A model generated the notes under the pieces. The model was not told where the DNA came from. It ran no database searches and worked only from the letters and a program-made list of their open reading frames with translations. 64,000 nucleotides of DNA from Megaustenia siamemsis. Lineage: Eukaryota > Mollusca > Gastropoda > Stylommatophora > Ariophantidae. The position numbers and the translations under genes were made by a program. The DNA lies in contig JAVIAB010000160.1 of assembly GCA_032433765.1 (NCBI GenBank), positions 38,032,223 through 38,096,222 of the forward strand, written 5' to 3'. Each line of letters begins with the position of its first letter. Positions within the stretch are counted from its first letter, which is position 1. Shown here one piece after another: positions 28,107 to 40,825 of the stretch.

Positions 28107-31100
28107 TCACTCACCTAGTCTCTGACAACAGACACACTCACCTAGTCTCTGACAACAGACACACTCACCTAGTCTCTGACAACAAACACACTCACCTAGT
28201 CTCTGACAACAGACACACTCACCTAGTCTCTGACAACAGACACACTCACCTAGTCTCTGACAACAGACACACTCACCTAGTCTCTGACAACAGACACACT
28301 CACCTAGTCTCTGACAACAGACACACTCACCTAGTCTCTGACAACAGACACACTCACCTAGTCTCTGACAACAGACACACTCACCTAGTCTCTGACAACA
28401 GACACACTCACCTAGTCTCTGACAACAGACACACTTACCTAGTCTCTGACAACAGACACACTCACCTTCACTCACCTAGTCTCTGACAACAGACACACTC
28501 ACCTAGTCTCTGACAACAGACACACTCACCTTCACTCACCTAGTCTCTGACAACAGACACACTTACCTAGTCTCTGACAACAGACACACTCACCTAGTCT
28601 CTGACAACAGACACACTCACCTAGTCTCTGACAACAGACACACTCACCTAGTCTCTGACAACAGACACACTCACCTAGTCTCTGACAACAAACACACTCA
28701 CCTAGTCTCTGACAACAGACACACTCACCTAGTCTCTGACAACAGACACACTCACCTAGTCTCTGACAACAAACACACTCACCTAGTCTCTGACAACAGA
28801 CACACTCACCTAGTCTCTGACAACAGACACACTCACCTAGTCTCTGACAACAGACACACTCACCTAGTCTCTGACAACAAACACACTCACCTAGTCTCTG
28901 ACAACAACACACTCACCTAGTCTCTGACAACAAACACACTCACCTAGTCTCTGACAACAAACACACTCACCTAGTCTCTGACAACAGACACACTCACCTA
29001 GTCTCTGACAACAGACACACTCACCTAGTCTCTGACAACAGACACACTCACCTAGTCTCTGACAACAGACACACTCACCTAGTCTCTGACAACAAACACA
29101 CTCACCTAGTCTCTGACAACAGACACACTCACCTAGTCTCTGACAACAGACACACTCACCTAGTCTCTGACAACAGACACACTCACCTAGTCTCTGACAA
29201 CAGACACACTCACCTAGTCTCTGACAACAGACACACTCACCTTCACTCACCTAGTCTCTGACAACAGACACACTCACCTAGTCTCTGACAACAGACACAC
29301 TCACCTAGTCTCTGACAACAGACACACTCACCTAGTCTCTGACAACAGACACACTCACCTTCGCTCACCTAGTCTCTGACAACAGACACACTCACCTAGT
29401 CTCTGACAACAGACACACTCACCTAGTCTCTGACAACAGACACACTCACCTAGTCTCTGACAACAGACACACTCACCTAGTCTCTGACAACAGACACACT
29501 CACCTTCGCTCACCTAGTCTCTGACAACAGACACACTCACCTAGTCTCTGACAACAGACACACTCACCTAGTCTCTGACAACAGACACACTCACCTAGTC
29601 TCTGACAACAGACACACTCACCTAGTCTCTGACAACAGACACACTCACCTAGTCTCTGACAACAGACACACTCACCTAGTCTCTGACAACAGACACACTC
29701 ACCTAGTCTCTGACAACAGACACACTCACCTAGTCTCTGACAACAGACACACTCACCTAGTCTCTGACAACAGACACACTCACCTAGTCTCTGACAACAG
29801 ACACACTCACCTAGTCTCTGACAACAGACACACTCACCTAGTCTCTGACAACAGACACACTCACCTAGTCTCTGACAACAGACACACTCACCTAGTCTCT
29901 GACAACAGACACACTTCACTTACTAGTCTCTGACAACAGACACACTCACCTAGTCTCTGACAACAGACACACTCACCTTCACTTACCTAGTCTCTGACAA
30001 CAGACACACTCACCTAGTCTCTGACAACAGACACACTCACCTAGTCTCTGACAACACTCACCACCTAGTCTCTGACAACAGACACACTCACCTAGTCTCT
30101 GACAACAGACACACTCACCTAGTCTCTGACAACAAACTCACCCACCTAGTCTCTGACAACAGACACACTCACCTAGTCTCTGACAACAGACACACTCACC
30201 TAGTCTCTGACAACAGACACACTCACCTAGTCTCTGACAACAGACACACTCACCTAGTCTCTGACAACAGACACACTCACCTAGTCTCTGACAACAGACA
30301 CACTCACCTAGTCTCTGACAACAGACACACTCACCTAGTCTCTGACAACAGACACACTCACCTAGTCTCTGACAACACTCACCTAGTCTCTGACAACAGA
30401 CACACTCACCTAGTCTCTGACAACAGACACACTCACCTAGTCTCTGACACACTCACCTAGTCTCTGACAACAGACACACTCACCTAGTCTCTGACAACAG
30501 ACACACTCACCTAGTCTCTGACAACAGACACACTCACCTAGTCTCTGACAACAGACACACTCACCTAGTCTCTGACAACAGACACACTCACCTAGTCTCT
30601 GACAACAGACACACTTACTAGTCTCTGACAACAGACACACTCACCTAGTCTCTGACAACAGACACACTCACCTAGTCTCTGACAACAGACACACTTACCT
30701 AGCCTCTGACAACAGACACACTCACCTTCACTCACCTAGTCTCTGACAACAGACACACTCACCTAGTCTCTGACAACAGACACACTCACCTTCACTCCTA
30801 GTCTCTGACAACAGACACACTCACCTAGTCTCTGACAACAGACACACTCACCTAGTCTCTGACAACAGACACACTCACCTAGTCTCTGACAACAGACACA
30901 CTCACCTAGTCTCTGACAACAGACACACTCACCTAGTCTCTGACAACAAACACACTCCTAGTCTCTGACAACAAACACACTCACCTAGTCTCTGACAACA
31001 GACACACTCACCTAGTCTCTGACAACAAACACACTCACCTAGTCTCTGACAACAAACACACTCACCTAGTCTCTGACAACAAACACACTCACCTAGTCTC

Positions 31101-34100
31101 TGACAACAAACACACTCACCTAGTCTCTGACAACAAACACACTCACCTAGTCTCTGACAACAAACACACTCACCTAGTCTCTGACAACAAACACACTCAC
31201 CTAGTCTCTGACAACAAACACACTCACCTAGTCTCTGACAACAAACACACTCACCTAGTCTCTGACAACAAACACACTCACCTAGTCTCTGACAACAAAC
31301 ACACTCACCTAGTCTCTGACAACAGACACACTCACCTAGTCTCTGACAACAAACACACTCACCTAGTCTCTGACAACAGACACACTCACCTAGTCTCTGA
31401 AACAGACACACTCACCTAGTCTGACAACAGACACACTCACCTAGTCTCTGACAACAGACACACTCACCTAGTCTCTGACAACAGACACACTCACCTTCAC
31501 TCACCTAGTCTCTGACAAAGACACACTCACCTAGTCTCTGACAACAGACACACTCACCTGGTCTCTGACAACAGACACACTCACCTAGTCTCTGACAACA
31601 GACACACTCACTCACCTAGTCTCTGACAACAGACACACTCACCTAGTCTCTGACAACAGACACACTCACCTAGTCTCTGACAACAGACACACTCACCTAG
31701 TCTCTGACAACAGACACACTCACCTAGTCTCTGACAACAGACACTCACTCACCTAGTCTCTGACAACAGACACACTCACCTAGTCTCTGACAACAGACAC
31801 ACTCACCTAGTCTCTGACAACAGACACACTCACCTAGTCTCTGACAACAGACACACTCACCTAGTCTCTGACAACAGACACACTCACCTAGTCTCTGACA
31901 ACAGACACACTCACCTAGTCTCTGACAACAGACACACTCACCTAGTCTCTGACAACAGACACACTCACCTAGTCTCTGACAACAGACACACTCACCTAGT
32001 CTCTGACAACAGACACACTCACCTAGTCTCTGACAACAGACACACTCACCTAGTCTCTGACAACAGACACACTCCTAGTCTCTGACAACAGACACACTCA
32101 CCTAGTCTCTGACAACAGACACACTCTCCTTCACTTACCTAGTCTCTGACAACAGACACACCTAGTCTCTGACAACAGACACACTCACCTTCACTTACCT
32201 AGTCTCTGACAACAGACACACTCACCTAGTCTCTGACAACAGACACACTCACCTAGTCTCTGACAACAAACTCACCCACCTAGTCTCTGACAACAGACAC
32301 ACTCACCTAGTCTCTGACAACAGACACACTCACCTAGTCTCTGACAACAAACTCACCCACCTAGTCTCTGACAACAGACACACTCACCTAGTCTCTGACA
32401 ACAGACACACTCACCTAGTCTCTGACAACAGACACACTCACCTAGTCTCTGACAACAGACACACTCACCTAGTCTCTGACAACAGACACACTCACCTAGT
32501 CTCTGACAACAGACACACTCACCTAGTCTCTGACAACAGACACACTCACCTAGTCTCTGACAACAGACACACTCACCTAGTCTCTGACAACAAACTCACC
32601 CACCTAGTCTCTGACAACAGACACACTCACCTAGTCTCTGACAACAGACACACTCACCTAGTCTCTGACAACAAACACACTCACCTAGTCTCTGACAACA
32701 GACACACTCACCTAGTCTCTGACAACAGACACACTCACCTAGTCTCTGACAACAGACACACTCACCTAGTCTCTGACAACAGACACACTCACCTAGTCTC
32801 TGACAACAGACACACTCACCTAGTCTCTGACAACAGACACACTTACCTAGTCTCTGACAACAGACACACTCACCTAGTCTCTGACAACAGACACACTCAC
32901 CTAGTCTCTGACAACAGACACACTTACCTAGCCTCTGACAACAGACACACTCACCTTCACTCACCTAGTCTCTGACAACAGACACACTCACCTAGTCTCT
33001 GACAACAGACACACTCACCTTCACTCACCTAGTCTCTGACAACAGACACACTTACCTAGTCTCTGACAACAGACACACTCACCTAGTCTCTGACAACAGA
33101 CACACTCACCTAGTCTCTGACAACAGACACACTCACCTAGTCTCTGACAACAGACACACTCACCTAGTCTCTGACAACAAACACACTCACCTAGTCTCTG
33201 ACAACAAACACACTCACCTAGTCTCTGACAACAGACACACTCACCTAGTCTCTGACAACAAACACACTCACCTAGTCTCTGACAACAAACACACTCACCT
33301 AGTCTCTGACAACAAACACACTCACCTAGTCTCTGACAACAAACACACTCACCTAGTCTCTGACAACAAACACACTCACCTAGTCTCTGACAACAAACAC
33401 ACTCACCTAGTCTCTGACAACAAACACACTCACCTAGTCTCTGACAACAAACACACTCACCTAGTCTCTGACAACAAACACACTCACCTAGTCTCTGACA
33501 ACAAACACACTCACCTAGTCTCTGACAACAAACACACTCACCTAGTCTCTGACAACAAACACACTCACCTAGTCTCTGACAACAAACACACTCACCTAGT
33601 CTCTGACAACAGACACACTCACCTAGTCTCTGAAAACAGACACACTCACCTAGTCTCTGACAACAGACACACTCACCTAGTCTCTGACAACAGACACACT
33701 CACCTAGTCTCTGACAACAGACACACTCACCTTCACTCACCTAGTCTCTGACAAAAGACACACTCACCTAGTCTCTGACAACAGACACACTCACCTGGTC
33801 TCTGACAACAGACACACTCACCTAGTCTCTGACAACAGACACACTCACCTTCGCTCACCTAGTCTCTGACAACAGACACACTCACCTAGTCTCTGACAAC
33901 AGACACACTCACCTAGTCTCTGACAACAGACACACTCACCTAGTCTCTGACAACAGACACACTCACCTAGTCTCTGACAACAGATACACTCACCTTCGCT
34001 CACCTAGTCTCTGACAACAGACACACTCACCTAGTCTCTGACAACAGACACACTCACCTAGTCTCTGACAACAGACACACTCACCTAGTCTCTGACAACA

Positions 34101-36298
34101 GACACACTCACCTAGTCTCTGACAACAGACACACTCACCTAGTCTCTGACAACAGACACACTCACCTAGTCTCTGACAACAGACACACTCACCTAGTCTC
34201 TGACAACAGACACACTCACCTAGTCTCTGACAACAGACACACTCACCTAGTCTCTGACAACAGACACACTCACCTAGTCTCTGACAACAGACACACTCAC
34301 CTAGTCTCTGACAACAGACACACTCACCTTCACTTACCTAGTCTCTGACAACAGACACACTCACCTTCACTTACCTAGTCTCTGACAACAGACACACTCA
34401 CCTTCACTTACCTAGTCTCTGACAACAGACACACTCACCTTCACTTACCTAGTCTCTGACAACAGACACACTCACCTTCACTCACCTAGTCTCTGACAAC
34501 AGACACACTCACCTAGTCTCTGACAACAGACACACTCACCTAGTCTCTGACAACAGACACACTCACCTAGTCTCTGACAACAGATACACTCACCTTCGCT
34601 TACCTAGTCTCTGACAACAGACACACTCTCACCTTCGCTTACCTAGTCTCTGACAACAGACACACTCACCTAGTCTCTGACAACAGACACACTCACCTAG
34701 TCTCTGACAACAGACACACTCACCTAGTCTCTGACAACAGACACACTCACCTAGTCTCTGACAACAGACACACTCACCTAGTCTCTGACAACAGACACAC
34801 TCACCTAGTCTCTGACAACAGACACACTCACCTAGTCTCTGACAACAGACACACTCACCTAGTCTCTGACAACAGACACACTCACCTAGTCTCTGACAAC
34901 AGACACACTCACCTAGTCTCTGACAACAGACACACTCACCTAGTCTCTGACAACAGACACACTCACCTAGTCTCTGACAACAGACACACTCACCTAGTCT
35001 CTGACAACAGACACACTCACCTTCACTTACCTAGTCTCTGACAACAGACACACTCACCTTCACTTACCTAGTCTCTGACAACAGACACACTCACCTTCAC
35101 TTACCTAGTCTCTGACAACAGACACACTCACCTTCACTTACCTAGTCTCTGACAACAGACACACTCACCTTCACTCACCTAGTCTCTGACAACAGACACA
35201 CTCACCTAGTCTCTGACAACAGACACACTCACCTAGTCTCTGACAACAGACACACTCACCTAGTCTCTGACAACAGATACACTCACCTTCGCTCACCTAG
35301 TCTCTGACAACAGACACACTCACCTAGTCTCTGACAACAGACACACTCACCTAGTCTCTGACAACAGACACACTCACCTAGTCTCTGACAACAGACACAC
35401 TCACCTAGTCTCTGACAACAGACACACTCACCTAGTCTCTGACAACAGACACACTCTCCTTCACTTACCTAGTCTCTGACAACAGACACACTCACCTAGT
35501 CTCTGACAACAGACACACTCACCTTCACTTACCTAGTCTCTGACAACAGACACACTCACCTAGTCTCTGACAACAGACACACTCACCTAGTCTCTGACAA
35601 CAAACTCACCCACCTAGTCTCTGACAACAGACACACTCACCTAGTCTCTGACAACAGACACACTCACCTAGTCTCTGACAACAAACTCACCCACCTAGTC
35701 TCTGACAACAGACACACTCACCTAGTCTCTGACAACAGACACACTCACCTAGTCTCTGACAACAGACACACTCACCTAGTCTCTGACAACAGACACACTC
35801 ACCTAGTCTCTGACAACAGACACACTCACCTAGTCTCTGACAACAGACACACTCACCTAGTCTCTGACAACAGACACACTCACCTAGTCTCTGACAACAG
35901 ACACACTCACCTAGTCTCTGACAACAAACTCACCCACCTAGTCTCTGACAACAGACACACTCACCTAGTCTCTGACAACAGACACACTCACCTAGTCTCT
36001 GACAACAGACACACTCACCTAGTCTCTGACAACAGACACACTCACCTAGTCTCTGACAACAGACACACTCACCTAGTCTCTGACAACAGACACACTCACC
36101 TAGTCTCTGACAACAGACACACTCACCTAGTCTCTGACAACAGACACACTCACCTAGTCTCTGACAACAGACACACTCACCTAGTCTCTGACAACAGACA
36201 CACTCACCTAGTCTCTGACAACAGACACACTCACCTAGTCTCTGACAACAGACACACTTACCTAGTCTCTGACAACAGACACACTCACCTTCACTCAC
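28107..36298. repeat. Higher-order blocks in the 27-bp region
   Basis: A run of 27-bp units bounded by a 37-bp unit, with one CACTTACC variant near its end, occurs at 28107-28475, 32596-32964 and 35930-36298 (offsets 4489 and 3334). A rare ACAAAAGAC variant at 25791 recurs at 33750. Groups of four CACTTACC-bearing long units occur near 26400, 34330 and 35030. Several overlapping large duplications are therefore present in the homogeneous half too. Confidence 0.7.
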
Positions 36299-37460
36299 CT
36301 AGTCTCTGACAACAGACACACTCACCTAGTCTCTGACAACAGACACACTCACCTTCACTCACCTAGTCTCTGACAACAGACACACTTACCTAGTCTCTGA
36401 CAACAGACACACTCACCTAGTCTTTGACAACAGACACACTCACCTAGTCTCTGACAACAGACACACTCACCTAGTCTCTGACAACAGACACACTCACCTA
36501 GTCTCTGCAATAAACACACTCACCTAGTCTCTGACAACAAACACACTCACCTAGTCTCTGACAACAAACACACTCACCTAGTCTCTGACAACAAACACAC
36601 TCACCTAGTCTCTGACAACAAACACACTCACCTAGTCTCTGACAACAAACACACTCACCTAGTCTCTGACAACAAACACACTCACCTAGTCTCTGACAAC
36701 AAACACACTCACCTAGTCTCTGACAACAAACACACTCACCTAGTCTCTGACAACAAACACACTCACCTAGTCTCTGACAACAAACACACTCACCTAGTCT
36801 CTGACAACAAACACACTCACCTAGTCTCTGACAACAAACACACTCACCTAGTCTCTGACAACAAACACACTCACCTAGTCTCTGACAACAAACACACTCA
36901 CCTAGTCTCTGACAACAAACACACTCACCTAGTCTCTGACAACAAACACACTCACCTAGTCTCTGACAACAAACACACTCACCTAGTCTCTGACAACAAA
37001 CACACTCACCTTCACTTACCTAGTCTCTGACAACAGACACACTCACCTTCACTTACCTAGTCTCTGACAACAAACACACTCACCTAGTCTCTGACAACAG
37101 ACACACTCACCTAGTCTCTGACAACAAACACACTCACCTAGTCTCTGACAACAAACACACTCACCTAGTCTCTGACAACAAACACACTCACCTAGTCTCT
37201 GACAACAGACACACTCACCTAGTCTCTGACAACAGACACACTCACCTAGTCTCTGACAACAGACACACTCACCTAGTCTCTGACAACAGACACACTCACC
37301 TAGTCTCTGACAACAGACACACTCACCTAGTCTCTGACAACAGACACACTCACCTAGTCTCTGACAACAGACACACTTACCTAGTCTCTGACAACAGACA
37401 CACTCACCTAGTCTCTGACAACAGACACACTCACCTAGTCTCTGACAACAGACACACTCA

Positions 37461-37560
37461 CCTTCACTCACCTTCACTCACCTTCACTCACCTTCACTCA
37501 CCTTCACTCACCTTCACTCACCTTCACTCACCTTCACTCACCTTCACTCACCTTCACTTA
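37461..37560. repeat. Pure 10-bp module array, 10 copies, at satellite edge
   Basis: Ten consecutive CCTTCACTCA units, the last ending CTTA. This is exactly the module that distinguishes the 37-bp from the 27-bp satellite unit. One final core follows, then the array ends in unique sequence at 37593. Confidence 0.95.
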
Positions 37561-37592
37561 CCTAGTCTCTGACAACAAACTCACCCACCTCT

Positions 37593-37882
37593 CGGGTTTA
37601 TCCAGTTTAAAAATGGACATAAGTTGGACTTTCCTATAAAATTAGATCGGCTTGGTTAAATGATGACAGCATCATGTATATATCTTTCGATGGCTGCGAA
37701 AATATTGCATGTGCAGTAGGCCTACCACCATATTCTCCTTAAACCAGAGACGTGAAAAGTAAACTTAACTAACTCGTTTGATAAACATTTGAACAACAAA
37801 AATAATGTGTCGAATTTATTTTGCCAAGCCAATTTAGAACACTACAGCTATTCCTCTATTTGACATTGTAAATAAGTAAATA
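37593..37882. other. Unique flank right of the satellite
   Basis: AT-rich sequence without recognised features between the satellite end and the first SINE. Confidence 0.4.
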
Positions 37883-38122
37883 GCCCCCAGTCACGCCAAG
37901 TGGCGTATAATAAATATGGTGTTAGTGACCATACATTTTACAGACCTTTAGCACATGATTTTCGGGGTAATGTGTTGGGTATTACGCCCGTGCCGCTTTA
38001 CTTTACCAGAAAAATCCGGTACCCATTTAAGGCTGGGTGAACCGGAGCCGTCTTTTGGGATCGAACCCTACCTCTTGTACTTTGTAGTCCAGCTCACTAA
38101 TCACTGAGCTATCGCTGCTCCC
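37883..38122 (-). mobile_element. SINE family 1 (tRNA-derived), copy a
   Basis: On the minus strand the element starts GGGAGC, has an A-box-like ATAGCTCAGTG and a B-box-like GGTTCGATCCC, and continues into a roughly 170-bp body with the words GGGTACCGGATTTTT, GCGGCACGGGCGTAATAC and GGTCACTAACACCATATT. At least five other good copies share this organisation in the window. The copy has several substitutions. No convincing TSD was found. Confidence 0.85.
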
Positions 38123-38201
38123 ACATAAGTCCATAATCGACATAAAAACTATAGGTAAAATGAAGGCGGATGATGAAGAGGTGTAGCCATCGTGATAATG
38201 T

Positions 38202-38461
38202 TAAAAAAAAAGTTAGGAGCCCCGTCATGCCAAGTGGCGTATAGGGAATATGGTATAAGTGACCATCATTTTTACAGACCTTCAGCACATGATTTTTAGG
38301 GTAATATGGTCGGTATTACGCCCGTGCCGCTTTACTTTCCCAGAAAAAATCCGGTACCTATTAAAGGCCGGGTGAACCTGGAAGCCGTCGATAAGGATCG
38401 AACCCGACCTCTTGTTCTTTGTAGTCCAGTTTACTACCCACTGAGCTATCGCGGTTCCCAT
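38202..38461 (-). mobile_element. SINE family 1, copy b, with TSD
   Basis: Same structure as copy a, inverted. Flanking direct repeats GTGATAATGT (38192-38201) and GTGATAACGT (38462-38471) differ at one base and mark the insertion. A T-rich stretch lies at the 3' end on the minus strand. Confidence 0.87.
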
Positions 38462-38471
38462 GTGATAACGT

Positions 38472-38890
38472 GCCATACAAATAAATTGTTAACCCGCCTG
38501 CTTGTGATTGCCTTACTTCTGTTTGGGACGCCTGTATCAGGTTGAAAACCACTGTTCTATTTAAATTGAATCATAACCTGGAGACATATGCTGGTTGTTT
38601 GCATTTTAGATTAAGGACTCAATACCTTGGTGACATTCTGTGTTATTAGAGAGTTATTTTCAATGATAGTTTTGATATTAGTATTTGAGTAGTCTAATCT
38701 AAGGGGAAAGTCGATCGGTTCTATATTTTTTTATGAAAATGATCAAATGTCAAGATATCAACTAGTTACTGGCGCCTAGAGCCTGGACGTTGATATTGTG
38801 GACTTCAATGGCTTTCTTTATTTTCCCGTTTCTGCTGGAGGAAGAGGGATCGTGTCAGTCTTAGACATATTGCTGGGTGGTCATTGAAGA
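38472..38890. other. Non-coding stretch
   Basis: No gene or element recognised. The short frames that cross the SINE/flank boundary are by-products of the SINE. Confidence 0.4.
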
Positions 38891-38892
38891 AA

Positions 38893-39030
38893 AGAATAGA
38901 GCTACTGTCACCTGCCACGCCCGTGTGGCTACCAGGACGCAGACCACGATTAGGGGAGAAACGATTAGAGCTACTGTTACCTGCCGCGCTCGTGTGGCTA
39001 CCAGGGCGTTGACCACGATGAGGGGAGAAA
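38893..39030. repeat. 69-bp repeat, two copies
   Basis: Two diverged units begin AATAGAGCTACTGTCACCTG and ATTAGAGCTACTGTTACCTG, each ending in GGGGAGAAA. Their first part is the source of the 30-bp minisatellite that follows. Confidence 0.8.
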
Positions 39031-39330
39031 AGAATAGAGCCACTGTCATCTGCCACGTATATCATAGAGCCACTGTCATCTGCCACGTATGTCATAGAGC
39101 CACTGTCATCTGCCACGTATGTCATAGAGCCACTGTCATCTGCCACGTATGTCATAGAGCCACTGTCATCTGCCACTTATGTCATAGTACCACTGTCATC
39201 TGCCACGTATGTCATAGAGCCACTGTCATCTGCCACGTATGTCATAGAGCCACTGTCATCTGCCACTTATGTCATAGTGCCACTGTCATCTGCCACGTAT
39301 GTCACATAACCACTGGCATCTGCCTCGTAT
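39031..39330. repeat. 30-bp minisatellite, about 10 copies
   Basis: The unit is AGAGCCACTGTCATCTGCCA plus CGTATGTCAT, with CTTAT and TAGTACC or TAGTGCC variants. The period is divisible by three, so frames stay open on both strands (for example repeated CHRATVICHV on +). Treated as artefactual. Confidence 0.9.
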
Positions 39331-39804
39331 GTTACAAGAGGCGACTGAGAAGGTTGAGAACAAGGTCTTCGCTGGTGCTGTGGAGTTCGTGTATTTGATC
39401 TGAAGCCATTTTCAAAGCTTTCGCTAGTTTGGGTCGGGTTTCTTCATACTGGGAGCGTGCTGAGGAGTGGATCTGAGCAATATGGCTGTCCTTTATGTAA
39501 TGAAGATGGTAGTCGACTAAACTAAACTAAAAGGTGTTGCAATATTGGTCTTCTATACAAACAAGTTTCTCTTCAGTGGGAACAAAGGATATCCTCACTT
39601 AATTAGTCAACTAGTTTTGGCTCAAACTGTTACATAGGAGCCAAACTGGCAAGTGAAGTTTGGTCATGGTTAGGTGTGGGTCACAGACTCTGACGTGGCA
39701 TCCACATGTCGTTTAAGGTGTGCTCCCACTTTAGATAGGCGAGCTAAAAGCCTAAATGCTTCCGTCAACGGATTTGTGGTTTGTGTGCTGAAAAGAATTT
39801 ATAG
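39331..39804. other. Non-coding stretch
   Basis: Possible old repeat sequence with no interpretable frame. Nothing is called. Confidence 0.35.
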
Positions 39805-40408
39805 CTGGCTTCAGTGAGTTGGAGAATATATACATGGCTTCATTGAGTTTGAGAAGATATACATGGCTTCATTGAGTTAAAGAAGATATACATGGCTTCA
39901 TTGAGTTAAAGAAGATATACATGACTTCATTGAGTTAAAGAAGATATACATGGCTTCATTGAGTTAGAGAAGATATGCATGGCTTCATTGAGTTAGAGAA
40001 GATATGCATGGCTTCATTGAGTTAAAGAAGATATACATGGCTTCATTGAGTTAAAGATGATATACATGGCTTCATTGAGTTGGAGAAGATATACATGGCT
40101 TCATTGAGTTAGAGAAGATATACATGGCTTCATTGAGTTAAAGAAGATATACATGGCTTCATTGAGTTGGAGAAGATATACATGGCTTCATTGAGTTAAA
40201 GAAGATATACATGGCTTCATTGAGTTAAAGAAGATATACATGGCTTCATTGAGTTAAAGAAGATATACATGGCTTCATTGAGTTAAAGAAGATATACATG
40301 GCTTCATTGAGTTAAAGAAGATATACATGGCTTCATTGAGTTAAAGAAGATATACATGGCTTCATTGAGTTAAAGAAGATATACATGGCTTCATTGAGTT
40401 GGAGAGGA
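39805..40408. repeat. 29-bp minisatellite, about 21 copies
   Basis: The unit is GAAGATATACATGGCTTCAT plus TGAGTTAAA, with TTGGA, TTAGA and ATATGC variants mainly in the left two thirds. The right end is almost uniform. Confidence 0.93.
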
Positions 40409-40825
40409 TATTAACTGTCAATGGCTCCCCAATTTTCAAATACTGCGAAGTTTAATCTTTAACTCCGAAATTATTGTATTGTTTTGGTCACAATAACTTG
40501 ACTTAAAATTGCGAGCTACCTAATGTGTGTCGTAATGTTATTAAGTCCAAACTTCAAGAATAAGTTTGTCCAAGTTTGTCCATGTATAAACTAAATTAAA
40601 GAGAGAATGTGGCACAACGTTTAAGATATACTTGATTTATAAATAATCTTATGGTAACATTAAAGTAGAAGTCCGAGCCTTGGTGCCAAGTGAAAATAGT
40701 TAATACTTCCTTTTCCTCGGATATTATATTTTATTGAGTATATATACATCCTTTTATGTCTTCATAATTTCTAATATTGATTATCGTGGGCATACAGTTA
40801 TAGAAGAAAGAGACTCATTGCTGAC
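40409..40825. other. Non-coding stretch
   Basis: AT-rich sequence between the 29-bp array and the LINE at 40826; no features recognised. Confidence 0.4.

Larger units (their letters stand above)
5801..37592. repeat. Giant modular minisatellite, about 31.8 kb
   Basis: The array is continuous. The core is 27 bp: CCTAGTCTCTGACAAC followed by an eleven-base segment such as AGACACACTCA. An optional 10-bp module, CCTTCACTCA, makes a 37-bp unit. From about 5,800 to 16,440 the units are mostly 37 bp and divergent (CGACTTACTCA, AGACTCATTCA, AGAGTCGCTCA forms). From 16,440 to about 25,100 the 27- and 37-bp units of the AGACACAC type are interspersed, interrupted by re-duplicated blocks of the divergent type. 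After about 25,100 the 27-bp units dominate and are nearly identical. Length over period gives on the order of 1,000 units. The 27-bp period is divisible by three, so the minus strand stays open in one frame (repeat CQRLGECVC) until a 37-bp unit shifts it. These are not genes. The + strand is C-rich and G-poor throughout. Confidence 0.97.

Noticed and set aside
25299..33740. Long cysteine-rich minus-strand frames (CQRLGECVC repeats, up to 239 codons) in the giant satellite
   Set aside because: They exist because 27 is divisible by three and the unit lacks a stop in that frame. They break at every 37-bp unit and have no flanking exons or start context.
5801..37592. CRISPR array
   Set aside because: There are no unique spacers, the whole unit repeats, and the context is eukaryotic with no cas genes.
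5801..37592. Telomeric or subtelomeric repeat
   Set aside because: No TTAGGG or related telomere motif, and unique sequence with a gene lies within 6 kb on the right.
38861..39398. 173-codon + frame with CHRATVICHV repeats and its minus counterpart
   Set aside because: Produced by 69-bp and 30-bp tandem units, both divisible by three.
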